In this document: positions 48,985-58,569 of the stretch, piece by piece
How positions within the stretch are numbered: the stretch's first letter is position 1
Layout of the letters: each line of letters begins with the position of its first letter
Assembly (NCBI GenBank): GCA_902786925.1
Contig: CADAEK010000002.1
Coordinates: 124,001 to 188,000 of the forward strand
Source: an uncultured Bacteroidales bacterium
GTDB lineage: Bacteria > Bacteroidota > Bacteroidia > Bacteroidales > Bacteroidaceae
DNA: 64,000 nt
Reading direction: 5' to 3'
Program-made: the position numbers and the translations under genes
Notes under the pieces: model-generated
Told to the model about the DNA's origin: nothing
Databases searched by the model: none
Seen by the model: only the letters and a program-made list of their open reading frames with translations

Positions 48985-50550
48985 TTAAAATTCGCTTGTG
49001 AAATGGAATTTTATATGTTTGAAGTCCTGTTGTGCCATTTGGAGCACATAATTAGAGTCTGCCAAGAAGACATCTCGACCCTCTTTGTCCTTTGCCATGT
49101 ACTGATACTTGCGCTTCTTGAAAGCATCCAACTCTGCTTCATCATCGCTCTCTATCCAGCACGCTTTATAGAGACTAATAGGTTCCCATTTGCATTTTGC
49201 GTTGTACTCGTTCTCCAGTCTGTACTGTATTACTTCAAATTGCAACTGTCCTACAGTTCCAATAATCTTTCGGTTATTGAATTGGTTGATGAATAGCTGA
49301 GCGACACCCTCATCCATCAACTGGTTGATACCTTTTTCCAATTGCTTCGTCTTCATGGGGTCAGCGTTTTCAATGTATTTGAACATTTCAGGCGAGAAAC
49401 TTGGTAGTCCCTTGAAGTGCAGCTGCTCTCCCTCGGTCAACGTGTCACCTATTTTGAAAATGCCGTTATCGGGTAAACCTACAATGTCACCTGGATAAGC
49501 CTCATCAATGGTGCTCTTGCGCTGTGCCATGAACTGTGTAGGGCTGGAGAAACGTACTGTCTTGCCATTGCGTACGTGTAGGTATGGAGCATTTCGTACG
49601 AACTTACCTGAGCAAACCTTGCAGAATGCTGTACATGAACGGTGGTTCGGGTCGATGTTGGCGGTTATTTTGAAGATGAAACCTGTGAATTTCGGCTCTT
49701 CTGGTTGCACCATGCGCTCTTCTGCCGTTGTAGGACGTGGATTTGGAGCAATCTCTACAAAACAATCCAGCAGCTCTTGTACACCGAAGTTATTCAGCGC
49801 TGAACCAAAAAAGACTGGCGCTACTTCTGCTTCTAGATAGGCATTTACATCAAAAGCGTCATATACTCCGTCAATCATCTCCAAGTCTTCACGCAGCTTC
49901 TCTGCATCCTGCTCGCCTACACGTTCTTCCAGTTCGCTCGAATGGATATCGACGTTCACTTTCTCCGTCACCATCTGTTTATTGGGCGTGAAGAGGTTAA
50001 GATTCTCCTCATAAATATTATAGACCCCCTTGAAGCGTGCTCCTTGGTTGATGGGCCAAGAGAGTGGGCGTACTTTGATTTGCAGCTCACTTTCCACCTC
50101 ATCAAGTAGGTCAAAAGGATCTTTGCCCTCACGGTCCATCTTGTTGATGAATACGATAACAGGCGTTTTCCGCATGCGGCACACCGTCATTAGCTTTCTG
50201 GTTTGAGCCTCCACGCCTTTGGCACCGTCAATGACGATGATGGCAGAATCCACAGCTGTCAATGTCCTAAACGTGTCTTCCGCAAAGTCTTGGTGGCCAG
50301 GGGTGTCAAGAATATTCACCTTGTAGTCCTTATAGTCAAACTCCATCACGGAGGTGCTTACAGAAATACCACGCTGCTTTTCAATCTCCATCCAGTCAGA
50401 GGTTGCAGTCTTTTTGATTTTATTGCTCTTTACAGCACCAGCAACTTGAATCTGGCCGCCAAACAGCAGCAGTTTCTCCGTCAATGTCGTCTTACCTGCA
50501 TCAGGGTGCGAGATGATAGCAAATGTTCGTCTTCTTTCTATTTCGTTCAT
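48985..50550 (-). CDS. prfC: Peptide chain release factor 3
   Basis: 521 residues. GTPase motifs are complete: S-H-P-D-A-G-K-T-T (about 14-22), R-G-I-S-V-S (about 60-65), D-T-P-G-H (about 81-85) and N-K-M-D (about 135-138). The absence of EF-G domain IV and the [14 protein letters not shown] start distinguish RF3. Role: recycling RF1/RF2 from the ribosome after termination. It starts 3 bases downstream of the rfbD stop on the minus strand, an operon-like junction. Confidence 0.97.
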   Translation of the reverse strand: MNEIERRRTFAIISHPDAGKTTLTEKLLLFGGQIQVAGAVKSNKIKKTATSDWMEIEKQRGISVSTSVMEFDYKDYKVNILDTPGHQDFAEDTFRTLTAVDSAIIVIDGAKGVEAQTRKLMTVCRMRKTPVIVFINKMDREGKDPFDLLDEVESELQIKVRPLSWPINQGARFKGVYNIYEENLNLFTPNKQMVTEKVNVDIHSSELEERVGEQDAEKLREDLEMIDGVYDAFDVNAYLEAEVAPVFFGSALNNFGVQELLDCFVEIAPNPRPTTAEERMVQPEEPKFTGFIFKITANIDPNHRSCTAFCKVCSGKFVRNAPYLHVRNGKTVRFSSPTQFMAQRKSTIDEAYPGDIVGLPDNGIFKIGDTLTEGEQLHFKGLPSFSPEMFKYIENADPMKTKQLEKGINQLMDEGVAQLFINQFNNRKIIGTVGQLQFEVIQYRLENEYNAKCKWEPISLYKACWIESDDEAELDAFKKRKYQYMAKDKEGRDVFLADSNYVLQMAQQDFKHIKFHFTSEF

Positions 50551-50553
50551 GTG

Positions 50554-51426
50554 TTATAGTTTACTGATACATTCACGCAGAGAGTCTTCCCAATAAGGAA
50601 CTTCAATGCCATATGTATTCTTGATTTTCGTTTTGTCTAATACAGAGTAGTGAGGACGTGCGGCAGGGGTAGGATACTCCATCGTATGAAGTGGCTTTAC
50701 ATGACACGTGGTGATTCCTGCAATACGGTGTATGGCCTTTGTGAAATCATACCATGAGATGACACCTTCATTTGAGAAGTGATAGATGCCTGGAACGATA
50801 CCTTGGTTGATGGCTGTGAAAATAGCCGTAGCAAGATCTCTTGCGTATGTAGGCGTTCCCACTTGGTCGAAGATAACCCCCAATTCCGCTTTTTCCTGTC
50901 CCAGACGAATCATTGTCTTCACAAAGTTGTTGCCAAATGTGGAATAGAGCCAAGCTGTTCGAATAATAAGATGGTTCTTGCAGTTAGCTTTCACACGTTC
51001 TTCACCTGCAAGCTTGGTCCGTCCATATACAGAATTAGGGCATGTGGGTTGCTCTTCTGTTACAGGCTTGTAGCTCGTGCCATCGAACACGTAATCAGTG
51101 CTGATTTGTACGATGCTTCCTCCACGCTTTCCGACAGCTTTTGCTAAATATCCGGGAGCAATATTATTTAGCAGGTCACAGAGTTCCTCGTTGCTTTCCG
51201 CCTTGTCTACGGCTGTGTATGCAGCACAATTCACGATGCAGTCGATCTCGTTTTTCTCCACAAACGTATCCACTTCCTGCTCGTTTGTGATGTCCAGTTT
51301 TTGTGCTATGGAATTCTCAGGGATAACTACATCAGTGAAATAATACCGATGTTGCCCATTATCCTTTGCTTGCAGTTGCATTTCATTGCCCAACTGCCCG
51401 TTACACCCTGTTACCAGTATATTCAT
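50554..51426 (-). CDS. rfbD: dTDP-4-dehydrorhamnose reductase
   Basis: 290 residues, extended SDR. NAD(P)-binding G-C-N-G-Q-L-G-N-E (about 7-15), catalytic Y-G-R-T-K (about 127-131) and S-T-D-Y-V-F-D-G (about 104-111) are present. Reaction: last step of dTDP-L-rhamnose synthesis for surface polysaccharides. The rfbA, rfbB and rfbC genes are not in the window. It is placed with DUF4924 and prfC, an order conserved in Bacteroidales. Not to be confused with the catabolic rhamnose genes at 20936-25913. Confidence 0.96.
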   Translation of the reverse strand: MNILVTGCNGQLGNEMQLQAKDNGQHRYYFTDVVIPENSIAQKLDITNEQEVDTFVEKNEIDCIVNCAAYTAVDKAESNEELCDLLNNIAPGYLAKAVGKRGGSIVQISTDYVFDGTSYKPVTEEQPTCPNSVYGRTKLAGEERVKANCKNHLIIRTAWLYSTFGNNFVKTMIRLGQEKAELGVIFDQVGTPTYARDLATAIFTAINQGIVPGIYHFSNEGVISWYDFTKAIHRIAGITTCHVKPLHTMEYPTPAARPHYSVLDKTKIKNTYGIEVPYWEDSLRECISKL

Positions 51427-51469
51427 ATCGTTAATCGTTGTATTTTGAGGTTTGGCCTATTTGCAAGTC

Positions 51470-52021
51470 TTAATTTCCAATCTTCAACTCTCCTGCCTTG
51501 TCCTTTAAATAATAGTCACTCAGAAGGCCGATGAACTTTGCAATGTTATTCATGGCTGTAGCAGTCTCTGCAGAGACCTCTTTCTTCTGCGCTCTGAGCA
51601 ACATTGTGCCGTATAGTGCGTCAAAGCAGTTCTCAATCTCACTCTTTTCCTGACTCTCCGCGCTCTTGGATCTAAGTTCTACGATGAATGGAAGAGCCTT
51701 ATAATAAGCAGCGGAATAGAATGGATGTTTGCTCGACTTCAGTAATTGTGTATGAAGGTCATTCAAGAGAATCAAGATGTTTTTGTTGATTTGCAGGTGG
51801 CCATGCTCCGTCACACCTTCCTCGCGCATCATTTGGATAAGGCTCTCATACCATCCTTTTAATGCTTCGCTCTTTTCTGCATCCAATCCGAACTGCGGAA
51901 TGTACTCTGCTTCCATCTTCTCCACATTCAAACCGTAGGCACGTAATGTGTCTTCCACTTGCCACATGTACAGCAAGTACTCGGCCACGCTTTTCTTTTT
52001 CAGTTGCTCTGCTATATACAT
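51470..52021 (-). CDS. DUF4924 family protein
   Basis: 183 residues, predicted almost wholly helical, cytoplasmic, with no signal or membrane segment. The N-terminus M-Y-I-A-E-Q-L-K-K-K-S-V-A-E-Y-L-L-Y-M-W is the family hallmark, and L-K-S-S-K-H-P-F-Y-x-A-A-Y-Y-K-A lies mid-protein. DUF4924 is restricted largely to Bacteroidetes and has no known function. Here it lies between a LysE-type exporter and rfbD, gaps of 41 and 43 bases, suggesting shared transcription. Confidence 0.88.
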   Translation of the reverse strand: MYIAEQLKKKSVAEYLLYMWQVEDTLRAYGLNVEKMEAEYIPQFGLDAEKSEALKGWYESLIQMMREEGVTEHGHLQINKNILILLNDLHTQLLKSSKHPFYSAAYYKALPFIVELRSKSAESQEKSEIENCFDALYGTMLLRAQKKEVSAETATAMNNIAKFIGLLSDYYLKDKAGELKIGN

Positions 52022-52062
52022 CTTTTTCTTCTTCGTTAATTGTTCCTCGTCTGGTGGCGAAC

Positions 52063-52821
52063 TTATTCAAACAGTTGAAATCCGGGGTCCTCGCCAAACG
52101 GTATGAAGTGGAAGGTGTGTCCCGTCAATGCATACACAATCATGATGGCGCTGACAACCATTACGATGATGCCGATAATGCGGTTGATTCGCCATATCAC
52201 TTGATTGCTGAATCTAGCTCTTACCTTATCTACCAACCAAGTCAAGGCATACCACCATGCTAGTGCGCCTACAACGATGAATATGTACCCCATCGTCTGT
52301 GCAATCCAGTTTCCTGCTAAGATGAACGTGAACTGACCGTACAATGCTACAAAAAGCAGCACGATTAATGGGTTCGACACCGTGATGGCAAAGCCACTGA
52401 TGGCAAAGCCGGTCAGTTTGTTTTTTGTTTCCACAGGTGCCTCTCGGTCCACGACTTTCTGTTTGGGGATGCTTCGGTAAGTATATACTCCGAAGATGAA
52501 GAGTAGTACAGAACCGATTATTTTGATCCAAAGAGCAATGATAGGGTCTTCAATGATGTCCACAACAAGGTACATGAAGTAACCCGTGATGATGGCATAC
52601 AAGATGTCGCTCACGCTGGCACCAATTCCTGTGGCAAATCCTTCCCAGCGTCCCTTGTTCAGTGTGCGCTGCACCGTCAAGATGCCGACAGGGCCCATCG
52701 GCGCTGAAGCCAAAACCCCAATCAGAAATCCTTTCATCATTTCCTCAAACACGCCTACGTCCTTCATCCATTCCTGGAAGTTCGTTTCGGGCATTTGAGG
52801 GATTGCTTGTAGTATAGTCAT
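52063..52821 (-). CDS. LysE family membrane exporter
   Basis: 252 residues from the ATG at 52821, which overlaps the esterase stop as ATGA, a typical translational coupling; an ATG at 52839 is also in frame. Six hydrophobic segments and the motif A-S-A-P-M-G-P-V-G-I-L in the first helix (about residue 38) identify the LysE/RhtB superfamily. Homologues export amino acids such as lysine, threonine or homoserine lactones; the substrate here is unknown. It is upstream of DUF4924-rfbD-prfC, a common arrangement in Bacteroidales. Confidence 0.87.
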   Translation of the reverse strand: MTILQAIPQMPETNFQEWMKDVGVFEEMMKGFLIGVLASAPMGPVGILTVQRTLNKGRWEGFATGIGASVSDILYAIITGYFMYLVVDIIEDPIIALWIKIIGSVLLFIFGVYTYRSIPKQKVVDREAPVETKNKLTGFAISGFAITVSNPLIVLLFVALYGQFTFILAGNWIAQTMGYIFIVVGALAWWYALTWLVDKVRARFSNQVIWRINRIIGIIVMVVSAIMIVYALTGHTFHFIPFGEDPGFQLFE

Positions 52822-53675
52822 TTTATGGTTTTCAGCCAAGCGCTCAAGTCGCTTGTCATTTCGTTATGGTACTTGAAGTTGTCTCTGTATCCCCAGCCGT
52901 GTCCACCAGAAGGGTAGATGTGCATAGTGGCTTTGATGCCGTGCTGTTTCAATGCCAGATAGTAGTTCACGCTGTTTTGCGAAGGTACGGTCTTGTCGTC
53001 ATCGCTCAGCAGCATGATGGCTGGTGGTGTTTGGCTTGTTACTTGCTTCTCGTTGCTGTAGAGATCCACCATCTCTTGAGTTGCCTGTTTCCCAATCAAA
53101 CCATCACGGCTGCCCTGATGTGTGTATGGGGTATTGAACGTGATGACAGGATAGAATAGGATTTGGAAAGCAGGCATCGTAGCCAAATCGCTATGGGTGG
53201 CGATGGTTGATGCCAAGTGGCCACCTGCCGATGACCCCATAATGCCCACCTTCTTAGGGTCGATTCCCCATTGCTGTGCGTTTTCTCTCACAACTCTCAG
53301 AGCTTCTTTCGCGTCACTGATGGGTACATCCGTGTGTGCATGTGGCATACGGTATTTCAGCACGATGAGAGCAATGCCGCGTTCGTTGAAGAATGGCGCC
53401 CAATCATACCCTTCATGTCCTGTAGCCAAATGAGTGTAACCACCGCCAGGGCAGCAAACCACGGCTCGTCCTGTAGCCTTAGCTGCATCTGGAAGAAACA
53501 CTCGAATAGAAGGCTTGAAATTCTGTTTGGCGTCGTCATACGGCTGTGACTTGTCTATACCGTTGCTGTTAGGCAGCCCATTGGGCCACAAGTCAACATC
53601 AAATGCAGTTTGTTGCGCATTTACACCACAGAAAGAAAGAAATCCCAGCATGAGAAGAACTAACTTTTTCATCAT
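52818..53675 (-). CDS. Secreted alpha/beta-hydrolase esterase (acetylxylan-type)
   Basis: 285 residues with a Sec signal (cleavage after G-V-N-A-Q, about 21). The oxyanion segment C-C-P-G-G-G-Y (about 74-80), nucleophile elbow G-S-S-A-G-G (about 147-152), catalytic Asp in L-S-D-D-D-K-T-V (near 224) and His in S-G-G-H-G-W-G (near 258) complete the triad. The family includes acetyl and methyl esterases acting on plant cell-wall sugars. Probable role: removing acetyl groups from xylan or pectin in the periplasm. First gene of the probable eight-gene minus-strand operon reaching fmt, with the -7 box at 53704-53712. Confidence 0.88.
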   Translation of the reverse strand: MMKKLVLLMLGFLSFCGVNAQQTAFDVDLWPNGLPNSNGIDKSQPYDDAKQNFKPSIRVFLPDAAKATGRAVVCCPGGGYTHLATGHEGYDWAPFFNERGIALIVLKYRMPHAHTDVPISDAKEALRVVRENAQQWGIDPKKVGIMGSSAGGHLASTIATHSDLATMPAFQILFYPVITFNTPYTHQGSRDGLIGKQATQEMVDLYSNEKQVTSQTPPAIMLLSDDDKTVPSQNSVNYYLALKQHGIKATMHIYPSGGHGWGYRDNFKYHNEMTSDLSAWLKTIK

Positions 53676-53703
53676 TTCTGTTAGTTATAAAATAAAATAA
53701 TGT

Positions 53704-53712
53704 GCAAAGGTA
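53704..53712 (-). promoter_or_regulatory. -7 element of esterase operon promoter
   Basis: TACCTTTGC on the minus strand, 28 bases before the ATG at 53675. It is mirrored by a plus-strand box at 53735-53743, so the two start regions face away from one another across 22 bases. Confidence 0.7.
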
Positions 53713-53734
53713 AGTAAATTTAGTGAAAAAGCCC

Positions 53735-53743
53735 TACCTTTGC
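53735..53743 (+). promoter_or_regulatory. -7 element of ROK kinase promoter
   Basis: TACCTTTGC on the plus strand, 70 bases before the ATG at 53814, giving a leader of about 65 bases. Divergent from the esterase box. Confidence 0.7.
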
Positions 53744-53813
53744 CAATAAATCGTAAAGACCTAAATCGAAATATAGGCGGTACATTGCAAATTGTAGAAT
53801 TGTAAATATATTC

Positions 53814-54800
53814 ATGGATACTCAAAAGCCATTTGTGATTGGTGTTGACCTCGGAGGTACCAACACCGTTTTCGGAATCGTTGACGCTCGGGGTAACATC
53901 GTGGCGCAAGATTCTATTAAGACTCAGAATTATAAGACAGCCGGCGCTTTTGTTGAGGCAAGTGTGGTATGTTTAACTCCACTTATCACTCAAGTGGGAG
54001 GTGTTGAAAACATCGCAGGTATGGGAATTGGTGCTCCCAATGCCAATTACTATAGCGGTTCCATAGAGATTGCCCCCAATCTTTCGTGGGCACATGATTG
54101 TGTGGTTCCTCTTGGCCAGATGTTTTCTGACCAATTATCAACATCAAACTATCGGTTGCCAGTTCGTCTCACCAACGATGCCAATGCCGCTGCAATGGGG
54201 GAAATGGCGTATGGAGTTGCTCGTGGAATGAAGAACTTTATTGTTATCACCCTGGGTACGGGTGTGGGGTCTGGTGTCGTTGTCAATGGTCAGTTGGTCT
54301 ATGGACATGACGGCTTTGCGGGCGAACTGGGACATGTGAGGGTGGATCATAGCTCTAAAGCTCGATTGTGTGGCTGCGGACGGCGTGGCTGTCTTGAGGC
54401 ATATTGCTCTGCTACAGGTGTGGCTCGTACGGCTCGTGAAATGCTGCAACTGAGCGGACGGCCTTCTTTGTTGCGTGCGAAGAACCTTGACGACATCGAG
54501 TCGCTTGATGTCTTCCTGGCAGCACAAAAGGGGGACGAAATGGCAAAAGAAATCTTTAACTATACTGGTTACACTTTGGGCGAGGCTTGTGCTGACTTTG
54601 CCGCCTTTTCTTCGCCCGAGGCATTCATCTTCTTCGGAGGACTTTGTAAAGCGGGCGATTTTATCATGAAGCCTATTGAAGAGGCTTACAATCATGCTGT
54701 CATGCCCATCTTTCGTGGCAAGGCTAAGTTCCTCGTCAGTAGCCTAATGGATTCCAATGCTGCTGTGCTCGGCGCCTCAGCTTTGGGCTGGGAAAAGTGA
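53814..54800 (+). CDS. ROK family sugar kinase (probable glucokinase)
   Basis: 328 residues. ATP-binding D-L-G-G-T-N (about 12-17), phosphate-binding G-T-G-V-G-S-G (about 144-150), and the ROK zinc motif G-E-L-G-H-x-x-V ... C-G-C-G-R-R-G-C-L-E-A-Y (about 164-193) with His and three Cys are all present. The E-x-G-H signature is that of glucokinases, though some family members phosphorylate N-acetylmannosamine or fructose. Role: glucose to glucose-6-phosphate. No HTH domain, so it is an enzyme and not a repressor. It has its own promoter and is followed by a complex hairpin. Confidence 0.92.
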   Translation: MDTQKPFVIGVDLGGTNTVFGIVDARGNIVAQDSIKTQNYKTAGAFVEASVVCLTPLITQVGGVENIAGMGIGAPNANYYSGSIEIAPNLSWAHDCVVPLGQMFSDQLSTSNYRLPVRLTNDANAAAMGEMAYGVARGMKNFIVITLGTGVGSGVVVNGQLVYGHDGFAGELGHVRVDHSSKARLCGCGRRGCLEAYCSATGVARTAREMLQLSGRPSLLRAKNLDDIESLDVFLAAQKGDEMAKEIFNYTGYTLGEACADFAAFSSPEAFIFFGGLCKAGDFIMKPIEEAYNHAVMPIFRGKAKFLVSSLMDSNAAVLGASALGWEK

Positions 54801-54821
54801 TTGCACAATAAACAGAATAAA

Positions 54822-54886
54822 CTATACCCCTCGATTACGGTGTGGTGTACCCATAGGGTATGCCTTGCCGTAGCCGAGGGGTATAG
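54822..54886. terminator. Complex nested hairpin between ROK kinase and glmM
   Basis: The outer arms ctatacccctcg (54822-54833) and cgaggggtatag (54875-54886) pair over 12 bp, the inner tacgg/ccgta (54836-54840 with 54868-54872) and the innermost taccc/gggta nest inside. It lies 22 bases after the ROK stop and probably ends transcripts, although its length is unusual. The rest of the 168-base gap shows nothing else. Confidence 0.7.
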
Positions 54887-54968
54887 ATAATATGGCTGCT
54901 TCGTTTAAATCGTCTCGTAAGAGCAAAAATAGCATCCCTTACGCTGCCATTGTGGCTTTCCGCTATTT

Positions 54969-56378
54969 CTATTTCATGGAATACACAACATCCATAATCT
55001 TCTTGCCTATTTCGTCGGCTGCTTCCATTGTCTCAGCTTCGGAATAGACGCGGATGATGGGCTCGGTGTTGGACTTGCGCAAGTGTACCCACTTGTCGGG
55101 GAAGTCAATCTTCACACCGTCAATGTCGTTCACTTCAGTGTCAGGCTGTCCTGTGTACATAGCCTTCACCTTGGCAAGGATGGCATCTACGTCAGTAGAG
55201 GCATCGAGGTCGATGCGGTTCTTGGCGATGGCATAGTTGGGGTATGTGGCGCGGAGCTGACTGACAGTAAGCCCTGGTTGAGTCTCGCGTTCGTGTGCCA
55301 GATGGCTAAGGAAGAGGGCGATGCCTACGAGGGCGTCACGTCCGTAGTGAGCAGCGGGATAGATGACTCCGCCGTTACCCTCACCGCCGATGACGGTATT
55401 GGTCTCCTTCATCTTGGTCACCACGTTCACCTCGCCTACAGCTGCTGCGTTATATTGCTGACCATACTTGCGTGTCACATCGCGCAGTGCACGGGTGGAA
55501 GACAGATTGCTTACTGTGTTGCCAGGGGTGTGCTTGAGGATGTAGTCTGCCACAGTGACGAGGGTGTATTCCTCACCGTACATCTTGCCATCTTCGCAGA
55601 TGAAGGCAAGACGGTCAACGTCAGGGTCAACTACAAAGCCGACATCGTTGCCTCCTTTTGCCATGAGTCCCATGATGTCGGAAAGGTTCTTCTCCAGTGG
55701 CTCTGGGTTGTGCTGGAAATCGCCTGTAGGCTCAGCATAGAGTGGCGTAACGTGCTCCACGCCAAGTGCCTTGAACAGTTTGGGCAAGATGATACCACCC
55801 ACAGAGTTGATGCTGTCGAAGGCAACATGGAAGTTCTGCTTTTTGATGGCAGGTACATCAACCAAGTCGAGACCAAGCACCATGTCAATGTGCTTCTGGT
55901 CGTAGGAGTTGTCTTCGGTGTACTTGCCCAGTCCGTCCACATCAGCAAAGTCGAAGTCCTCAGCTTCAGCAATCTTAAGCACTTCGTTGCCTTCTGCGGC
56001 ATTGAGGAACTCGCCTTTCTCGTTCAGAAGCTTGAGCGCGTTCCAATGGCGTGGGTTATGGCTGGCAGTGATGATGATGCCTCCGCAAGCACCCTCCATT
56101 GTAACTGCGATTTCTGTTGTTGGGGTAGAGGCGAGGCCAATGTTGACCACATCGAAGCCCATGCCCATGAGTGTGCCGCACACAACGTTCTTCACCATTT
56201 CGCCTGAGATACGAGCGTCACGACCCACCACAATCTTGTTGCTTTCAATCTTGGTCGTGCGACGAATCAGTGTTGCGTATGCGCTGGTGAATTTTACAAT
56301 GTCAAGGGGATTAAGCCCCTCTCCTGCGCGTCCGCCGATTGTTCCGCGGATGCCAGAAATGGATTTGATAAGACTCAT
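54969..56378 (-). CDS. glmM: Phosphoglucosamine mutase
   Basis: 469 residues, phosphohexomutase family. The catalytic serine lies in T-A-S-H-N-P (about 103-108), metal-binding D-P-D-V-D-R (about 245-250), sugar-binding G-E-G-N-G-G (about 335-340) and the phosphate loop R-K-S-N-T-E-P-I-I-R (about 434-443). Reaction: glucosamine-6-phosphate to glucosamine-1-phosphate for peptidoglycan and LPS. Bacteroidetes members look like this; phosphomannomutase activity cannot be fully excluded. It is downstream of the DUF4827 lipoprotein gene, a pairing common in Bacteroidales. Confidence 0.9.
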   Translation of the reverse strand: MSLIKSISGIRGTIGGRAGEGLNPLDIVKFTSAYATLIRRTTKIESNKIVVGRDARISGEMVKNVVCGTLMGMGFDVVNIGLASTPTTEIAVTMEGACGGIIITASHNPRHWNALKLLNEKGEFLNAAEGNEVLKIAEAEDFDFADVDGLGKYTEDNSYDQKHIDMVLGLDLVDVPAIKKQNFHVAFDSINSVGGIILPKLFKALGVEHVTPLYAEPTGDFQHNPEPLEKNLSDIMGLMAKGGNDVGFVVDPDVDRLAFICEDGKMYGEEYTLVTVADYILKHTPGNTVSNLSSTRALRDVTRKYGQQYNAAAVGEVNVVTKMKETNTVIGGEGNGGVIYPAAHYGRDALVGIALFLSHLAHERETQPGLTVSQLRATYPNYAIAKNRIDLDASTDVDAILAKVKAMYTGQPDTEVNDIDGVKIDFPDKWVHLRKSNTEPIIRVYSEAETMEAADEIGKKIMDVVYSMK

Positions 56379-56394
56379 AATATAGTATGATTTG

Positions 56395-56472
56395 GAACGA
56401 GGAATCGGGAATGAAGACTTGGAACGCTTGCTATCGAAACGGCGTCGATTTTTCGTTTCTGACTCCTCGTTA
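56395..56472 (-). repeat. Imperfect inverted repeat between DUF4827 gene and glmM
   Basis: aacgaggaatcgggaat (56395-56411) pairs with 56456-56472 over 17 bases with 3 mismatches, just past the DUF4827 stop. It may act as a weak terminator or processing site. Confidence 0.5.
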
Positions 56473-56474
56473 TG

Positions 56475-57149
56475 TTAGTAGTTTGGTGGAATCTGATAAG
56501 TGATTTCGTAGTAGAAGGGGAGGACATGGCCTGATGCGTTGACCGTACCAGAAGTGTGGGGCACAATGATACGCACCTTCGCTTCTTCACCAGCCACTTT
56601 TGTGAGGCGAATGAACGAGAGAGGTTTAAGCCATCCTTTGGGCACCCCCGTGCCATAGGCATTCTTCATGATGCCATCTGTGAAGTATCCGTCATAACTA
56701 CGGCTGAAATGGCTGTAGGTACAGGAAATCTCATCGTTGATGCTGGACATGTAAATGTTGCTGTAGGTAGTGTCTGCATCGCGGATGTCGTATTCAAGAA
56801 ACTTGCACAACAGCGGGCGGGTGGCCGTAGAGTCTTTTCTGGCTTTTGCCAGTTCTATCATCGTGGGGCCGTTACCCTTGCGAACGATTTGCATGTAGAT
56901 GCCATCGTTGTTGAATCGCACAAACTCATTTTTAGAGACATCCGTCATGGTGTCTTGCTTGTAGAATTGTTCCTCGCTGATGGTTTTGATGGGACCTACA
57001 AAGTCATTGTTGCGCAAGAACTGCCCAATAGCAGACTGTTCTTTCTTCTTCTGCTCAGCATAGGTTTCACCATCGTCACATCCAATGGTTGTAAACATGG
57101 AAATGCTCACGGCAAAGGCCGCGAGCACTGTGTAGAGTAATTTTTTCAC
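56475..57149 (-). CDS. DUF4827 lipoprotein, FKBP-like
   Basis: 224 residues with a lipoprotein signal ending at Cys (T-T-I-G-C-D-D, Cys near residue 24). The mature part begins E-T-Y-A-E-Q-K-K-K-E and continues as a beta-rich domain like FKBP-type proteins, with a proline-rich end (Q-I-P-P-N-Y). DUF4827 proteins are frequent in Bacteroidetes, often next to glmM, and are thought to be peptidyl-prolyl-isomerase-like folds; activity is unproven. It is expected to be anchored to a membrane leaflet facing the periplasm. The stop is followed by the inverted repeat at 56395-56472. Confidence 0.85.
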   Translation of the reverse strand: MKKLLYTVLAAFAVSISMFTTIGCDDGETYAEQKKKEQSAIGQFLRNNDFVGPIKTISEEQFYKQDTMTDVSKNEFVRFNNDGIYMQIVRKGNGPTMIELAKARKDSTATRPLLCKFLEYDIRDADTTYSNIYMSSINDEISCTYSHFSRSYDGYFTDGIMKNAYGTGVPKGWLKPLSFIRLTKVAGEEAKVRIIVPHTSGTVNASGHVLPFYYEITYQIPPNY

Positions 57150-57165
57150 GTTCTATTATTTATTT

Positions 57166-58548
57166 TCATTCTTCAGCTTCAGCCACTTCAGCCGCAGGGG
57201 CAGGGGCTTCATCTTCTTCTTTCTTCTTCGCTAAATATTCGGGCAGCGCCAAGCCTGCTTGGTCGAATAGTTCGTGGAGTGGGGGAACGCTCTTCATCAA
57301 GCCGCTGAGGAAGTTGGCCGTGCTGCCCTTTCCATCGGCAGAATTGCCTGAATCCCAAACAGTGACGTGGTCGATGTTGATGCCTTTGACGGCTTCCACT
57401 TGTGTCTTGACCAGTTCTGGGAGTTTCTCGAGCAAGAGGAGCATGTAAGCCTTGTTGGCGTCGCCACCTGCTGCTTGAACCATCTTGTCGTAACCCGATG
57501 CCTGACGTGAGAGAATCTCAAAGAGACCACGAGCCTCAGCTTCCATCTTGGCATAGGCTGCATCGGCTTCACCTTTCGCGTTCACACGAATCTTTTCTGC
57601 TTCCGCTTCTGCTTCAATGATTTTACGCTTTTTCTCGATTTCCTGGCTCACCAGCACGTTGGCACTCTGGGTTGCACGTTCACGGTCGGCACGAGCCTCT
57701 TCTGCTTTCTGCTCTGCAGAATAAGCTTCCTCGAGAGCTTTTGCGGCAGCCACTTTCTCTGCAGCAATCGCCTTGCGTTGTGCCTCTGCCTCGCGTTCAC
57801 GACGGTCGGCTTCAGAGTTTGCAATCTGTACCTTTGCCTCGTTCTCACCCTGTACGGCTTGTGCATTGGCTTCTGCTGTACGGATACGGGTCTCTCGGTT
57901 GGCTTCAGCCTTACCGATTTCACCAAACTTCTCCTGCTCAGCTACACGCACCTTGGCTTCGTTGATAGCCTTGGCTGCTGCTTCCTGACCGAGGGCTTCG
58001 ATGTATCCGCTCTCGTCGTTGATGTCGGTCACGTTCACGTTGATGAGACGCAAACCAATCTTCTTCAGTTCCACCTCGACGTTGCTGGAGATGGCTTCAA
58101 GGAATTTGTCGCGGTCGGAGTTCAGTTCCTCAATGCTCATCGTGGCGATGACGAGACGCAACTGGCCGAAAAGAATGTCTCGTGCCAATTCCTGAATCTG
58201 ACCGGCTGTCAAGCCCAGCAAGCGCTCTGCGGCTGCAGTCATGCTCTCAGCGTCGGTAGAGATACCCACGGTGAAGCGGCAGGGAACATCGACGCGGATG
58301 TTCTGACGTGACAGCGCATTGGTCAGGTTGGCGTCAATGCTGATAGGAGTCAGGCTTAAGTATGCATAGTCCTGAATGATAGGCCATACGAATGTACCAC
58401 CGCCGTGCACACACTTGGCAGAACCGCGGTTACCAGTTGTTCCATAAACTACCAGAATCTTGTCTGACGGACATCTTCTGTAACGATTGATGATGGAGAT
58501 GAGGAGTACGATGGCTACCACCACCGCTACAATAATGAGATAGGTCAT
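57166..58548 (-). CDS. Flotillin-family (SPFH) membrane protein
   Basis: 460 residues. One N-terminal membrane helix (about 2-20), an SPFH/band-7 domain (about 30-190), then a long Ala/Glu/Lys-rich coiled coil (about 190-340; many A-E-A and E-A-x repeats) and a flotillin C-terminus (G-G-D-A-N-K-A-Y-M-L-L-L-L-E-K-L-P-E). Bacterial flotillins organise ordered membrane microdomains and are typically paired with an NfeD protein, as here: the NfeD gene lies 21 bases upstream. The final residues (E-E-D-E-A-P-A-P-A-A) are a short acidic tail. Partner proteins are unknown. Confidence 0.93.
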   Translation of the reverse strand: MTYLIIVAVVVAIVLLISIINRYRRCPSDKILVVYGTTGNRGSAKCVHGGGTFVWPIIQDYAYLSLTPISIDANLTNALSRQNIRVDVPCRFTVGISTDAESMTAAAERLLGLTAGQIQELARDILFGQLRLVIATMSIEELNSDRDKFLEAISSNVEVELKKIGLRLINVNVTDINDESGYIEALGQEAAAKAINEAKVRVAEQEKFGEIGKAEANRETRIRTAEANAQAVQGENEAKVQIANSEADRREREAEAQRKAIAAEKVAAAKALEEAYSAEQKAEEARADRERATQSANVLVSQEIEKKRKIIEAEAEAEKIRVNAKGEADAAYAKMEAEARGLFEILSRQASGYDKMVQAAGGDANKAYMLLLLEKLPELVKTQVEAVKGINIDHVTVWDSGNSADGKGSTANFLSGLMKSVPPLHELFDQAGLALPEYLAKKKEEDEAPAPAAEVAEAEE

Positions 58549-58569
58549 ATCGGTTGTTGTTTAAAGTTT

